In this document: piece after piece, positions 20,704 to 30,973 of the stretch
Layout of the letters: each line of letters opens with the position of its first letter
Numbering within the stretch: the stretch's first letter is position 1
Assembly: GCA_035255485.1 (NCBI GenBank)
Contig: DATEZO010000137.1
Coordinates: 1-64,000, forward strand
DNA: 64,000 bases
From: DATEZO01 sp035255485
Lineage (GTDB): Bacteria > Pseudomonadota > Gammaproteobacteria > Burkholderiales > Burkholderiaceae_D
Direction of reading: 5' to 3'
Notes under the pieces: model-generated
What the model saw: only the letters and a program-made list of their open reading frames with translations
What the model was told of the DNA's origin: nothing
The model's database searches: none
Position numbers and translations under genes: made by a program

Positions 20704-20813
20704 CACTCCAACTCCCTCCACTTCAAGGGAGGGCCGGGGGTGGGGATGGGTTTCTGTGGCGCTTTTAAAAACCCATCCCCTTCCTAATTTCCCCTTGAAG
20801 GGGGAGGGACTTC
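20704..20813. repeat. Imperfect long inverted repeat (REP-like) between nuoF and nuoG
   Basis: The left arm holds TCCCTCCACTTCAAGGGAGG and later GGGGATGGGTTT. The right arm holds AAACCCATCCCC and CCCCTTGAAGGGGGAGGGA. The arms pair around a short TTTTAAAAA-rich centre. Each arm also contains its own small CTTCAAGGG palindrome. It fills nearly the whole gap between the two genes and ends at the nuoF stop. This kind of CCTCCC/TTGAAGG inverted repeat is found dispersed in many bacterial genomes. Confidence 0.8.
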
Positions 20814-22109
20814 CTATATGTACGCCGGCACCATGCAATGTTTATGCACGATGTGGTATTCAAATTCTTCGCGGAAATTCTTGATCATTGCCCGGACCGG
20901 CATTGCCGCAGCATCGCCCAACGCACAAATCGTGCGTCCCTGAATATTGTCGGCGATCGAATTCAGCATATCGAGATCGTCTGCACGGCCCTGGCCATGC
21001 TCGATCCGATGCACCATGCGATACATCCAGCCGGTGCCTTCGCGGCACGGCGTGCATTGGCCGCACGACTCTTCAAAGTAGAAATACGACAGACGCAGCA
21101 GCGATTTGACCATGCAACGTGTTTCATCCATCACGATGACCGCGCCGGAGCCCAGCATCGAACCGGCTTTCGCAATGGAGTCGTAATCCAGATCGGTCGC
21201 CATCATGACGTCGCCGAGCACTACCGGCGCCGATGAACCGCCAGGAATGACGGCCTTGATTTTTTTGCCATCGCGCATGCCGCCTGCCAGCTCCATCAGC
21301 TTTGCAAACGGCGTTCCGAGCGGCACTTCGTAATTGCCCGGCCTTGTGACATCGCCGGATATCGAAAAAATCTTGGTGCCGCCGTTGTTCGGTTTGCCAA
21401 TCTGTGCGTATGCCTCGCCGCCCATGCGAAAGATGAACGGCACTGCGGCAAACGTTTCGGTATTGTTGATCGTGGTCGGCTTGCCATACAGGCCGAAACT
21501 GGCCGGAAATGGCGGCTTGAAGCGCGGCTGGCCTTTTTTGCCCTCCAGCGATTCGAGCAGTGCCGTTTCCTCGCCACAGATGTATGCACCGTGACCATGG
21601 AACGCGTGCAACTGGAAATTGAAGTCGCTGCCCATGATCCTGTCACCAAGAAAGCCGGCGGCGCGCGCTTCTTCCAGTGCCTCTTCAAAGCGTTCGTATT
21701 CAGCCCAGATTTCACCGTGAATATAGTTGTAGCCGACGGTGATTCCCATTGCATACGCACCGATTGCCATGCCTTCGATCAGTGCATGCGGATTGTAGCG
21801 GATGATGTCGCGATCCTTGAATGTGCCAGGCTCGCCTTCGTCGGTATTGCAGACCAGGTATTTCTGGCCCGGAAACTGACGCGGCATGAAGCTCCATTTC
21901 AGGCCAGTCGGAAAGCCCGCACCGCCACGACCACGCAGGGACGATGTCTTGAGCTCCGCAATCACCTGTTCGGGCGTGATCTTTTCGTTCAGGATGCGCT
22001 TGAGCGCTTCATAGCCGCCGCGCTTGACATAATCGGCCAGATGCCAGTTCTTGCCATCCAGGCCGGCAAGAATGAGCGGATTGATATGACGATCATGCAG
22101 ACAGGTCAT
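20814..22109 (-). CDS. nuoF: NADH-quinone oxidoreductase subunit F (NADH and FMN site)
   Basis: 431 residues from ATG 22107-22109 ([12 protein letters not shown]). It carries the NADH-binding [13 protein letters not shown], the FMN-site [15 protein letters not shown], and the N3 cluster ligands [12 protein letters not shown] plus a later cysteine. It accepts hydride from NADH. The start overlaps the nuoE stop by 4 bp (ATGA). Confidence 0.97.
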   Translation of the reverse strand: MTCLHDRHINPLILAGLDGKNWHLADYVKRGGYEALKRILNEKITPEQVIAELKTSSLRGRGGAGFPTGLKWSFMPRQFPGQKYLVCNTDEGEPGTFKDRDIIRYNPHALIEGMAIGAYAMGITVGYNYIHGEIWAEYERFEEALEEARAAGFLGDRIMGSDFNFQLHAFHGHGAYICGEETALLESLEGKKGQPRFKPPFPASFGLYGKPTTINNTETFAAVPFIFRMGGEAYAQIGKPNNGGTKIFSISGDVTRPGNYEVPLGTPFAKLMELAGGMRDGKKIKAVIPGGSSAPVVLGDVMMATDLDYDSIAKAGSMLGSGAVIVMDETRCMVKSLLRLSYFYFEESCGQCTPCREGTGWMYRMVHRIEHGQGRADDLDMLNSIADNIQGRTICALGDAAAMPVRAMIKNFREEFEYHIVHKHCMVPAYI

Positions 22110-22585
22110 TTCTTCAGTTCCTCCACCAGCGCATCGATCTGGTCGTTCGACATATGGCTGCACATGCGCTTGTTATTGACCAGCATGACCGGCGCATCGC
22201 CGCAAGCGCCCATGCATTCACCTTCGATCAGCGTAAACTGGCCATCAGGTGTCGTTTCCTTGAAATCAATTCCGAGCTTGTCCTTGAGATAATGCGCTGC
22301 GCGGTCACCGCCAGACAAGACGCAGGGTAGATTGGTGCACACCGAAATCTTGTGCTTGCCGACTGGCTTGGTGTTGTACATGTTGTAGAACGTCGCAACT
22401 TCCTGCACGGCAATAGCGGGCATGCCAAGATAATCGGCGACTTCCTGCATCACCTCCGGCGACAGCCAGCTTTTCTCATCTTGCGCGATGGCAAGCGCTG
22501 CCATCACAGCGGATTGCTTTTGATCCGCTGGAAACTTCGCGATTTCGCGATCGATTTTCTTGTACGATTGTTCTGATAACAGCAT
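22106..22585 (-). CDS. nuoE: NADH-quinone oxidoreductase subunit E (2Fe-2S)
   Basis: 159 residues from ATG 22583-22585 ([11 protein letters not shown]). A thioredoxin-like 2Fe-2S protein, with ligands in [11 protein letters not shown] and [11 protein letters not shown] binding cluster N1a. It pairs with NuoF. It starts 10 bp after nuoD. Confidence 0.96.
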   Translation of the reverse strand: MLLSEQSYKKIDREIAKFPADQKQSAVMAALAIAQDEKSWLSPEVMQEVADYLGMPAIAVQEVATFYNMYNTKPVGKHKISVCTNLPCVLSGGDRAAHYLKDKLGIDFKETTPDGQFTLIEGECMGACGDAPVMLVNNKRMCSHMSNDQIDALVEELKK

Positions 22586-22595
22586 TATTTCTGCC

Positions 22596-23849
22596 TCAAC
22601 GGTCAATCTCGCCAAACACGATATCCTGCGTGCCGATAATGGTCACGACGTCTGCAATCATGTGTCCTTTGGCCATTTCATCCAATCCCTGCAAGTGCGC
22701 AAAACCAGGCGCGCGGATCTTCATGCGGTAAGGTTTGTTCGCCCCGTCTGAAACAAGGTAAATGCCAAACTCGCCTTTTGGATGTTCGATTGCGGAATAC
22801 ACTTCACCTGCCGGCACGTGGAAACCTTCAGTAAACAGCTTGAAGTGATGAATCAATTCTTCCATGTTGGACTTCATGTCAACCCGGGACGGTGGCGCAA
22901 TCTTGTGGTTGTCGATAATCACCGGGCCGGGATTATTCCGCAGCCATTCAACGCACTGCTTGATGATGCGGTTCGACTGACGCATTTCTTCAATGCGTAC
23001 CAGATAGCGATCATAGCTATCGCCATTGGTCCCAACCGGAATATCGAAATCCAGCAAATCGTAGACTTCGTAAGGCTGATTCTTGCGCAAATCCCATTCG
23101 ATGCCCGAACCGCGCAGCATCGGCCCCGTGAAACCCATTGCTTTCGCACGCTCCGGCGACACGACGCCAACACCCACCAGACGCTGCTTCCAGATCCGAT
23201 TATCGGTCAGTAGGGTTTCGTATTCATCGACATACGTCGGGAACCGATTGGTGAAATCTTCGATGAAATCCAACAACGAGCCCTGACGGTTTTCATTCAG
23301 CTGCCTGATCGCCTTTTCGCTGCGCAGTATCGAAGGTTTATGCTGCGGCATCGCGTCCGGCAAATCGCGATAGACGCCGCCTGGGCGATAGTATGCGGCA
23401 TGCATGCGCGCACCCGAAACCGCCTCATAGCAATCCATCAGGTCTTCACGCTCACGGAATGCGTACAGGAATACCGCCATCGCACCAACGTCCAGCCCGT
23501 GCGCACCGATCCATAGCAAATGATTCAGCAAGCGCGTGATCTCGTCAAACATGACACGGATATATTGTGCGCGTAACGGCACTTCGATTCCGAGCAGTTT
23601 TTCAATCGCCATCACATACGCGTGCTCATTGCACATCATCGACACATAGTCGAGCCGATCCATATACGGCACGGACTGCAGGAAAGTCTTCTGCTCTGCC
23701 AGCTTCTCGGTCGCACGATGCAGCAACCCGATGTGCGGGTCGGCACGCTGCACCACTTCGCCATCCAGTTCGAGCACGAGCCGCAACACGCCGTGTGCCG
23801 CCGGATGCTGCGGACCGAAGTTGAGAGTGTAATTCTTGATCTCAGCCAT
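22596..23849 (-). CDS. nuoD: NADH-quinone oxidoreductase subunit D (49-kDa)
   Basis: 417 residues. It begins [24 protein letters not shown]; this loop lines the quinone cavity. The end ([12 protein letters not shown]) is the conserved C-terminus contacting cluster N2. It is separate from NuoC, unlike the fused NuoCD of enterobacteria. The start overlaps the nuoC stop by one base (TAATG). Confidence 0.97.
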   Translation of the reverse strand: MAEIKNYTLNFGPQHPAAHGVLRLVLELDGEVVQRADPHIGLLHRATEKLAEQKTFLQSVPYMDRLDYVSMMCNEHAYVMAIEKLLGIEVPLRAQYIRVMFDEITRLLNHLLWIGAHGLDVGAMAVFLYAFREREDLMDCYEAVSGARMHAAYYRPGGVYRDLPDAMPQHKPSILRSEKAIRQLNENRQGSLLDFIEDFTNRFPTYVDEYETLLTDNRIWKQRLVGVGVVSPERAKAMGFTGPMLRGSGIEWDLRKNQPYEVYDLLDFDIPVGTNGDSYDRYLVRIEEMRQSNRIIKQCVEWLRNNPGPVIIDNHKIAPPSRVDMKSNMEELIHHFKLFTEGFHVPAGEVYSAIEHPKGEFGIYLVSDGANKPYRMKIRAPGFAHLQGLDEMAKGHMIADVVTIIGTQDIVFGEIDR

Positions 23850-24445
23850 TATTTGATTCCGTATTGTTCTTCGCGAATCACACGTGGCGTGATTTCGCGC
23901 GGCTCGATTGTCACGGGTTGATAAATCACGCGTTTTTGCTCGGGGTCGTAACGCATTTCAACGTAACCTGACACCGGAAAATCCTTGCGGAAGGGATGTC
24001 CGATAAATCCGTAGTCAGTCAAAATGCGACGCAAATCATTGTGACCATCAAAGAGAATGCCGAAAAAGTCAAAAGCTTCGCGCTCATACCAGTTGGCGGA
24101 CGGCCAGATTTCAGTAATCGAAGCCACTACCGGCATGTCATCGTCGGGTGTAAAAACACGAACACGCAGTCGCCAGTTATGCTCGACGGATAACAGATGG
24201 GAAACCACGGCGAATCGCGGCCCTTCCCATGTGCCGTCGCCATAAGTCGAACAGTCGATGCCGCACAAATCGATCAATTCTTCAAAACGCAGGTCGGCAC
24301 GGTCACGCAACGTACGCATCACCGACAAATAGTCCGAGGCAGCCACCACCATCGTGATTTCGCCCAGCGCAACCGTCAGCTCTTGAATATTGTCACTCAG
24401 CGCATTACGCAAAGCAGCTTCGAGGATTTCCAGTTTGGTCGTCAT
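23849..24445 (-). CDS. nuoC: NADH-quinone oxidoreductase subunit C (30-kDa)
   Basis: 198 residues. The signature ERDAFDFFGI appears here as [28 protein letters not shown], followed by HPFRKDFP. It is a peripheral arm scaffold subunit. It starts 18 bp after nuoB. Confidence 0.96.
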   Translation of the reverse strand: MTTKLEILEAALRNALSDNIQELTVALGEITMVVAASDYLSVMRTLRDRADLRFEELIDLCGIDCSTYGDGTWEGPRFAVVSHLLSVEHNWRLRVRVFTPDDDMPVVASITEIWPSANWYEREAFDFFGILFDGHNDLRRILTDYGFIGHPFRKDFPVSGYVEMRYDPEQKRVIYQPVTIEPREITPRVIREEQYGIK

Positions 24446-24463
24446 GTTTTTTAAACAGCCCTC

Positions 24464-24940
24464 TTAGCGCGCAATCGTATTCGTACGCTTGATCTTGTTC
24501 TGCAATTGCAAAATGCCATACATCAGCGCTTCCGCTGTCGGCGGACAACCCGGGACATATACGTCAACCGGCACGATACGATCGCAACCGCGCACAACGG
24601 AATAGGAATAATGGTAATAACCACCACCATTGGCACACGATCCCATTGAAATCACCCAGCGCGGCTCAGCCATCTGGTCATATACCTTGCGCAATGCCGG
24701 CGCCATCTTGTTACATAGCGTGCCAGCAACAATCATCACATCGGATTGCCGCGGTGACGCACGAAACATGACGCCGAAGCGATCCAGATCGTAGCGCGAT
24801 GCGCCGGCGTGCATCATTTCCACAGCACAGCAAGCCAGGCCGAACGTCATTGGATACATTGATCCCGTTCTCGCCCAGTTGATTATCTTGTCCGCCTGAG
24901 TGGTGATAAAGCCTTCGTTCAATACGCCTTCAATTGACAT
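24464..24940 (-). CDS. nuoB: NADH-quinone oxidoreductase subunit B (cluster N2)
   Basis: 158 residues. The four ligands of the terminal cluster N2 are present in [22 protein letters not shown] and [12 protein letters not shown]2 passes electrons to quinone. It starts 3 bp after nuoA. Confidence 0.97.
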   Translation of the reverse strand: MSIEGVLNEGFITTQADKIINWARTGSMYPMTFGLACCAVEMMHAGASRYDLDRFGVMFRASPRQSDVMIVAGTLCNKMAPALRKVYDQMAEPRWVISMGSCANGGGYYHYSYSVVRGCDRIVPVDVYVPGCPPTAEALMYGILQLQNKIKRTNTIAR

Positions 24941-24943
24941 GAT

Positions 24944-25315
24944 TTACTCCCAATCCAGGGCACCTTTCTTCCAGATGTACCAGAATCCGACCACGAATTC
25001 GGCAATAAACACCAGCATCGTCACGAAACCCGCCCAACCAAGGTCGCGCATCGCAACGCCCCATGGAAAGAAGAAAGCAGTTTCCAGATCGAACAAAATA
25101 AAAAGAATGGCTATCAGGTAATAGCGCACATCGAATTTCATGCGCGCATCTTCAAATGCCTCGAAACCGCACTCGTAAGGCGAGAGCTTTTCCGGATCGG
25201 GCCTGAATGGCGCCATGATTCGACCCAATACCTGGGGAACGACACCGACGCCAATGCCGACAAGAATGAAGAGCAATACTGGAAAATAATTTTCGAGGTT
25301 CACGATTGAGTGCAT
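24944..25315 (-). CDS. nuoA: NADH-quinone oxidoreductase subunit A
   Basis: 123 residues, three helices, first gene of the operon. Conserved segments are [36 protein letters not shown] and FFFPW. An internal GTG four codons in (VNLENYFPV) would match the usual start of related NuoA proteins, so the true start may be 12 bp later. The promoter must lie in the 117 bp up to tRNA-Leu, or transcription reads through from it. Confidence 0.95.
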   Translation of the reverse strand: MHSIVNLENYFPVLLFILVGIGVGVVPQVLGRIMAPFRPDPEKLSPYECGFEAFEDARMKFDVRYYLIAILFILFDLETAFFFPWGVAMRDLGWAGFVTMLVFIAEFVVGFWYIWKKGALDWE

Positions 25316-25432
25316 TATGTGATGTATTGAACAGCAGGTTGAATGATTTGCTTACAGATTTGCCAAATCAAACGGCAACCCCTCGACAAAAAGCCAGCTC
25401 AGGCATGCCCCTTGCTGGCCTTGTTTTTTCGC

Positions 25433-25517
25433 TGGTGCCGACGGCGAGACTCGAACTCGCACAGCTTTCGCCACTACCCCCTCAAGATAGCGTGTCTACC
25501 AATTTCACCACGTCGGC
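25433..25517 (-). tRNA. tRNA-Leu (GAG)
   Basis: An 85-nt class II tRNA with encoded CCA. The acceptor GCCGACG pairs with CGTCGGC. The anticodon loop CTTGAGG gives GAG, there is a long variable arm, and the T loop is GTTCGAGTC. It lies between secG and nuoA. Confidence 0.96.
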
Positions 25518-25601
25518 CTAGTCCGTCATTTTAACCTGATTTAGGCTCTTTGTTCAATGCACAATTGCACTTGGACAAAAGATTCACACTGATTGCAAAG
25601 C

Positions 25602-26036
25602 CTATTTCGGAATCTGGCTTGACTGGTCTGCAGGCTTGGCAGGTGCCGCCGGCGCAGGATGTCCTTCCGTATTCACTGCCGGAGCAGGGGCAGGCGCATT
25701 GCTGGCCGCCGGCGCAGCCGGTACTGCAGGAGCAGCCGTTGAACTCGTGGCAGGCGCAATCGGTAGATTATCCATGACACCTCCCGTAGCAGGCGATTGT
25801 CTTCCACCCAGAAGAGCAAGTACCAGTGTCGCAACAAAAAATACTGCCGCCGCCAGCGCAGTTGATTTTGACAAGAAGTTGGAAGATCCGGTTGCGCCAA
25901 ACAGGCTGCCCGATGCGCCTGAGCCAAAAGCGGCGCCCATATCAGCACCTTTGCCATGCTGAACCAGCACAAGGCCGATAATAGCCAATGCCGACAGTAC
26001 TTGGATAACGATGATGATGGTGTGTAGTGTGTTCAT
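25602..26036 (-). CDS. secG: Preprotein translocase subunit SecG
   Basis: 144 residues. Two helices (about 3-25 and 55-75) flank the conserved VLVQHGKGADMGAAFGSGASGSLFGATGSSNFLSKSTA region. SecG helps SecYEG protein export. Beyond residue 85 is an Ala/Pro-rich tail, so the protein is longer than the roughly 110 residues of E. coli SecG; such tails are common in betaproteobacteria. It lies 44 bp after tpiA. Confidence 0.93.
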   Translation of the reverse strand: MNTLHTIIIVIQVLSALAIIGLVLVQHGKGADMGAAFGSGASGSLFGATGSSNFLSKSTALAAAVFFVATLVLALLGGRQSPATGGVMDNLPIAPATSSTAAPAVPAAPAASNAPAPAPAVNTEGHPAPAAPAKPADQSSQIPK

Positions 26037-26080
26037 GAATTTTTTCCAGTTTCAGGTTAATTCCTCGATGAGGAATGCGA

Positions 26081-26839
26081 CTATGCGAATGCTTGTGCGG
26101 CGCGGACAATCGCTAGAAAATCCGCGGCTTTCAGCGCTGCACCGCCGATCAACCCGCCGTCGATATCAGGCATTGCCAGTAATTCTTTTGCATTATCCGG
26201 CTTCATGCTTCCGCCGTACAAAATCTGCATGCCACTGGCCGAGGCGGCATTTTTTTCCGCTAGTCTTGCACGGATCAATACATGCACCTCCTGCGCCATT
26301 TGCGGAGTGGCCGTCTTGCCAGTCCCAATTGCCCAAACTGGTTCATAAGCAATCACGATCTGCGCGAGATTACGTGCATCAATCGCTGCCAGCACCGCAT
26401 CGATCTGCCGTCCGACCACTGCATCGGTCCTGCCTGATTCCCTTTCTTCCAGCGTCTCGCCGATGCAGACGATCGGAACCAGTCCAGCCGTTAGCGCTCG
26501 CACTGCTTTCTTCGCAACCAGCACATCGCTTTCAGCGTGATAGGCCCGGCGCTCGGAGTGGCCGACAATGACATATTTGCAGCCAAAATCAAGCAGCATC
26601 GTTGCGGACACTTCGCCAGTATAGGCACCTGATTCATGCACCGATAAATCCTGCGCGCCCCAAGCCATGACACTGTCGCCAAGTTCAGCCTGGCATTGCG
26701 CCAGATACGGCGTCGGTACGCATACCGCAACGCCGCATCCAGGCTGTCCGAGTCCAACTTTAATTTCTCTCAATAGCGCAGTATTGGCAGCAAGAGTACC
26801 GTTCATTTTCCAATTACCAACGACGAGTTTGCGGCGCAT
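26081..26839 (-). CDS. tpiA: Triosephosphate isomerase
   Basis: 252 residues from ATG 26837-26839 ([14 protein letters not shown]); the frame extends to a TTG four codons earlier. Catalytic residues are in NWKMNG (Lys), VIVGHSERR (His) and [12 protein letters not shown] (Glu, then the mobile loop). The phosphate-binding end is [10 protein letters not shown] and GGLIGGAAL. It interconverts dihydroxyacetone phosphate and glyceraldehyde 3-phosphate. Confidence 0.97.
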   Translation of the reverse strand: MRRKLVVGNWKMNGTLAANTALLREIKVGLGQPGCGVAVCVPTPYLAQCQAELGDSVMAWGAQDLSVHESGAYTGEVSATMLLDFGCKYVIVGHSERRAYHAESDVLVAKKAVRALTAGLVPIVCIGETLEERESGRTDAVVGRQIDAVLAAIDARNLAQIVIAYEPVWAIGTGKTATPQMAQEVHVLIRARLAEKNAASASGMQILYGGSMKPDNAKELLAMPDIDGGLIGGAALKAADFLAIVRAAQAFA

Positions 26840-27020
26840 ATATTTGCTCAAAAATAACGATAACCTATCATTTTAGCGCGCCGCAGCAAGGACGGTCAAA
26901 CTGTGAGCCCAATGACGCATGCTGCGGGAAATGCTGAAGTTACTTTGAACACGGCAGACGACAATCCAGGCTGAATTTTTTAGCGAATATACGATCTGCG
27001 AAAAAATCCGCGTGCCGTGT

Positions 27021-28001
27021 TTATGTGACTTTAAATATGATTTTTCCGATATGGGTACTACTTTCCATTAGCATATGCGCCTGTATTGCCTGTTCCAATG
27101 GAAAAACCTGGCAAATAATGGGTTTTACCTGACCGGATTCTAGTAATGGCCAGACGCGCTCGCGCAGGTTCGCTGCAATAGCGGCCTTGAATTCGACGGA
27201 TCGCGGGCGCAATGTCGAACCGGTAATCGTCAAACGCCGACGCAGGAGTTGACCGAGGTCAATTACACTTTTCATTCCTCCGAGCAAAGCAATGATTGCC
27301 ACCCTTCCATCATCGGCCAGGCAATTGATTTCTCGCGTCACGTAATCGCCGCCGACCATGTCCAGAATGACATCGACGCCCTTATTGTCAGTGGCGGCTT
27401 TGATGGCTTCAACAAAATCCTGGGTGCGATAGTTGATGCCTTTTTCCGCGCCCAATGCTTCACATGTACGGCATTTTTCTTCCGAGCCCGCCGTAGCGAA
27501 TACACGATGTCCAAGCGCGACGGCAATCTGAATCGCTGTGACGCCGATGCCGGATGTGCCGCCGTGCACTAACAGCGTCTCTTGTCCTTGCAACCGGGCT
27601 CGATCGAACACATTGCTCCATACGGTAAAAAAGGTTTCTGGCAGCGAAGCGGCTTCCAGGGTAGTCAAGCCTTTCGGTACCGGCAGGCATTGCATAACAG
27701 GTGCAGTGCAGTACTCTGCATACCCACCGCCTTGCACCAGCGCGCAGACCAGATCGCCTTTCGTGAATCCGGTATTGGACAAGTCCCCATCGACAATTTC
27801 GCCGGCAACCTCCAGTCCTGGCAGATCCGATGCACCGGGTGGCACGGGATAATGTCCCATGCGCTGAATGACATCGGGCCTGTTGATGCCGGCAGCATGG
27901 ACACGGATCAATACTTCGCCGGCCTTGAATGCCGGAACAGGACGTTCGCACATTTTCAGTACATCCGGCGGGCCGGGTTGCGTAATTTCGATAGCGCGCA
28001 T
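27021..28001 (-). CDS. NAD(P)H:quinone oxidoreductase (zinc-free MDR, PIG3-like)
   Basis: 326 residues, a medium-chain dehydrogenase/reductase without zinc ligands. The N-terminal GroES-like domain has VHAAGINRPDVIQRMGHYPVPPGASDLPGLEVAGEI. The Rossmann part has VHGGTSGIGVTAIQIA followed by FATAGSEEKC. The DVIQR/GxYP pattern matches the PIG3/TP53I3 group, which reduces quinones with NADPH. It is 181 bp upstream of tpiA, with no clear terminator between them. Confidence 0.85.
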   Translation of the reverse strand: MRAIEITQPGPPDVLKMCERPVPAFKAGEVLIRVHAAGINRPDVIQRMGHYPVPPGASDLPGLEVAGEIVDGDLSNTGFTKGDLVCALVQGGGYAEYCTAPVMQCLPVPKGLTTLEAASLPETFFTVWSNVFDRARLQGQETLLVHGGTSGIGVTAIQIAVALGHRVFATAGSEEKCRTCEALGAEKGINYRTQDFVEAIKAATDNKGVDVILDMVGGDYVTREINCLADDGRVAIIALLGGMKSVIDLGQLLRRRLTITGSTLRPRSVEFKAAIAANLRERVWPLLESGQVKPIICQVFPLEQAIQAHMLMESSTHIGKIIFKVT

Positions 28002-28429
28002 GGTTCAAGTCTCATACCCATAAAAATACATTGTACGACACGATGCCGAAATGGCGCCGTGCCCATGCTTATGATCGGCCAGAGATTACGGGCCACGCAC
28101 TACGGCGAAATGATATGCATTGATATGCCTTCACGAAGCGGTAACAAGCCTTGTTCTGACGCATGGAATATTGACGACACGCAATATGATGACGCGCAGT
28201 CGCGTTAAGTTATTTATATGCGAAATCCCTGGTTCAAAAATCCATACGGAGATGCCGTTCGACATATCCGTATGGATTTTTATGCAGATCCGAAGAGCAT
28301 TTTGGATCCAGATTGTTTCAAAAATGTAACCAATTCATGCTGTCAGGAACTAATTATAAAAACTAATTTCCAAAAAGAAATTAGCCGTATTTCAGCAATT
28401 TAACCCGATTTGATTTACCAGGCTTTGGG
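28002..28429. other. Divergent intergenic region with an orphan hairpin
   Basis: About 430 bp between the quinone oxidoreductase and the GGDEF gene. It is AT-rich towards the right and must hold both promoters. It contains the perfect inverted repeat at 28236-28281. The short open frames here have no ribosome site or recognisable product. Confidence 0.6.
28236..28281. terminator. Perfect bidirectional hairpin with A/T flanks
   Basis: AAAAATCCATACGG (28236-28249) and CCGTATGGATTTTT (28268-28281) are perfect 14-bp arms with an 18-nt loop. In either direction the stem ends in a T-run. It sits about 150 bp before the GGDEF gene, where no annotated transcript should end. Confidence 0.6.
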
Positions 28430-30859
28430 ATGCAGATGAACGTTCCACTAGAAATATTTGGAATCACGAGAAAGAAATGTCATCCACAAAATTTACTCGT
28501 GATTAATGAATGTCTTAGCCAGGCGCTTCAAAGTGCACATCAGTTGGCTTTCGAGTGGCTCATTCCAGAAGATGAGCTCTATTTTCATAGCACATTTGCC
28601 AGCAGCCTCGAAGATGTATCGATAGACACGGCCAAAATCTGGAAATCGAGCGATCTGTTTGCCCTCATGCATGAGGATGACAAGGCGAATTTTCGCAGGC
28701 ACCTGCATGATGTGCTGAAAAATAGTCACGATAACGATGATGCCGGACATAGGGTGGAAATTCGGCTGAAAAACACGTTACGTGAATGGCGCTGGATGGA
28801 TATTGGCGGCAAGATCGTGGTGCGCGATCATGAGGGGCGCGCGCTTCGCATGGTAGGTACCTTGTCCGATATCGACGAGCGGAAACAGGCTGAAGAGAAA
28901 ATTGCCCGGCTGCGCAATCTCCATGCCGTATTAAGCTATACCAACCAGGCAATCGTGCGGATTAGTCAGCAGGATGCGCTCTTTCAGGAAATTTGCCGTA
29001 TCGCGGTCGAACATGGCCGCTTCCACATGGCATGGGTCAGCCTGCTTGATCAAGTCGCCGGTCAGCCAAAACCGGTAGCAACGCATGGCAATAGCGCGAA
29101 TATCCTTCTTAAAGAGCCGCTTGTTCCGGATGATGCCGCTTGCCTGGAGATCGACGGGGCGATCAGCGCAGCGATCCGGGAAAATCGCATCATTACATGC
29201 AACATGCCTTTCAATGCACCGCCCTCATCAATTACGCGTGAAGCCGTAGCACACGCGCACTACCATTCAATTGCCTGTATCCCTTTCCAGCAATCGAGGC
29301 GGATACGCGGCGTTCTCAGCCTTTACATACCGGAAAAGAATTTTTTCGATGATTCCCATATGCCTCTGCTGGAGGAGCTGATGATGGATATTTCGCTCGC
29401 ACTCAATAACCATGAGCGCGAAGCGCAGCGAGAAGCAATGGAAAAAACGCTCATCAAGAGCGAGCAGTTCAAAAACGCGATTCTCACCGCCGCGCTTGAC
29501 TGCATTATCTCCCTCAACCCGGAAGGAGAAATCATCCATGTCAATCAGGCTGCCGAATCGACCTTTGGCTATCGCAGCGCGGATATCACGGGCAGGAAAT
29601 TCGTCGATATCATCATCCCGCCCGAGTGGCGTGGCCAGTGTCAGCAAGACATGGCACAGTTCCTGGCAACCGGCGAGAGCGCCATCCTGAATCGACGAAT
29701 CGAGTTGAATGCCATGCATGCCAACGGCTCGCTGTTTCCGGTCGAACTGGCGATCGTACCGATCAATGTCCACGGCAACCGAATCTTTACTGCGTTCATA
29801 CGTGATATCACGGTGCGCAAACGCGATGAAGAAGTACAGGCAGGTCAACATCGAATTCTGAATATGGTCGCTACCGGCGCAGGGCTTTCCGACATACTGA
29901 ACGAGATTGCCCTTTTCATCGAAGCACAATCAGGCCGCGCATCTTGTGCGATACAGTTACTCGATCCAAACGGCGCGAGACTGTGCACTGGCGCCGCGCC
30001 AGGCTTGCCGGATGGGTACCGGCGTACAATCGACGGCTTGCCGGTGGCGGCATCACACGGCTCATGCAGCACTGCAGTGCTGCGTGCCAAGCCGGTGATT
30101 GTTACTGATATCGCAAGCGATCCGCTATGGGCGGATTGTCGCGAAACGGCGCTGCAGCATGGCTTCAAAGCCTGCTCATCATGGCCGATCATCGGCAAAA
30201 ACCGCACGTCGCTCGGCACAATCGCGCTATATTTTCATGAAGCGACAACACCTGCGGCCAATGAGCTAAGGCTGTTCGACATCTGCGCAAATCTCGCTGG
30301 CATTGCCATCGACAGCCGTGCCTCGGAAGAACGGATTCGTTACCTGGCGCACTACGATGGATTGACTTGCCTGCCGAATCGTTTCCTGTTCCAGGAATTT
30401 CTCGATCTCGCATTGCGTAATGCACAACGCCACTTGAAAAAGTTCGCGGTATTTTTCCTTGATCTCGACAAATTCAAGGAAATCAACGACACCTACGGAC
30501 ACGAAGCGGGAGATCAGGTATTGCAGGAAGTTGCGATGCGTTTTCGTCACTGCGTGAGGCAGTGCGACAAGATCGCGCGAATGGGCGGCGACGAATTCTA
30601 TGTCCTGATCGAGGATCTGGAGGATGGACGCCATGCCGCGGACGTAGCACAAAAGCTTCTGGAAGAAGCAGCACGCCCTGTGCAAATCGGCGGCAATACA
30701 TGTCAATTGAGCGCCAGTATCGGCATTAGCATCTTTCCCGACGACGGCTGTAATGCGCAGGCATTATTGAAGAATGCCGATGATGCGATGTACTACGTCA
30801 AGCATGGCAGCCGGAATGCTTACCAGTTCCATGCGACCCGCCAGCAAAAATCCTGTTGA
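28430..30859 (+). CDS. PAS-GAF-PAS-GAF-GGDEF diguanylate cyclase
   Basis: 809 residues with no membrane segment. Approximate order: PAS with PAC end (35-150, ending DIDERKQAEEKI), GAF (170-325), PAS (345-470, CIISLNPEGEIIHVNQAAESTFGY, ending RDITVRKRDEE), GAF (480-640), GGDEF (650-800). The catalytic motif is MGGDEFYV near residue 718. The inhibitory RxxD site is present as RQCD five residues before it. It should therefore make cyclic di-GMP and be product-inhibited. No EAL domain follows. It stands alone, divergent from the quinone oxidoreductase and convergent with pnp. The signal sensed by its four sensory domains is unknown. Confidence 0.93.
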   Translation: MQMNVPLEIFGITRKKCHPQNLLVINECLSQALQSAHQLAFEWLIPEDELYFHSTFASSLEDVSIDTAKIWKSSDLFALMHEDDKANFRRHLHDVLKNSHDNDDAGHRVEIRLKNTLREWRWMDIGGKIVVRDHEGRALRMVGTLSDIDERKQAEEKIARLRNLHAVLSYTNQAIVRISQQDALFQEICRIAVEHGRFHMAWVSLLDQVAGQPKPVATHGNSANILLKEPLVPDDAACLEIDGAISAAIRENRIITCNMPFNAPPSSITREAVAHAHYHSIACIPFQQSRRIRGVLSLYIPEKNFFDDSHMPLLEELMMDISLALNNHEREAQREAMEKTLIKSEQFKNAILTAALDCIISLNPEGEIIHVNQAAESTFGYRSADITGRKFVDIIIPPEWRGQCQQDMAQFLATGESAILNRRIELNAMHANGSLFPVELAIVPINVHGNRIFTAFIRDITVRKRDEEVQAGQHRILNMVATGAGLSDILNEIALFIEAQSGRASCAIQLLDPNGARLCTGAAPGLPDGYRRTIDGLPVAASHGSCSTAVLRAKPVIVTDIASDPLWADCRETALQHGFKACSSWPIIGKNRTSLGTIALYFHEATTPAANELRLFDICANLAGIAIDSRASEERIRYLAHYDGLTCLPNRFLFQEFLDLALRNAQRHLKKFAVFFLDLDKFKEINDTYGHEAGDQVLQEVAMRFRHCVRQCDKIARMGGDEFYVLIEDLEDGRHAADVAQKLLEEAARPVQIGGNTCQLSASIGISIFPDDGCNAQALLKNADDAMYYVKHGSRNAYQFHATRQQKSC

Positions 30860-30902
30860 AAGCATATGGCATACCTTTCCTTGCCGGATAAGGGCCATTC
30901 AA

Positions 30903-30973
30903 ATACACGGTGGTGTATTTTTAAATAGCACCATTTTCATTACGCATATTGCCATGTTTTTCTTGATACTCCC
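30903..30973 (-). repeat. 71-bp intergenic element, copy B
   Basis: On the minus strand: GGGAGTAT (30973-30966), exactly 47 nt, then ATACAC-CACC-GTGTAT (30918-30903). The spacer again has AAAAA at its fifth base, CGTAATGAA in the middle and AAAA before the palindrome. It lies between the convergent GGDEF gene and pnp. Confidence 0.85.

Noticed and set aside
19768..20787. 339-codon plus frame over nuoG
   Set aside because: Antisense shadow of nuoG, and it runs through the REP-like repeat.
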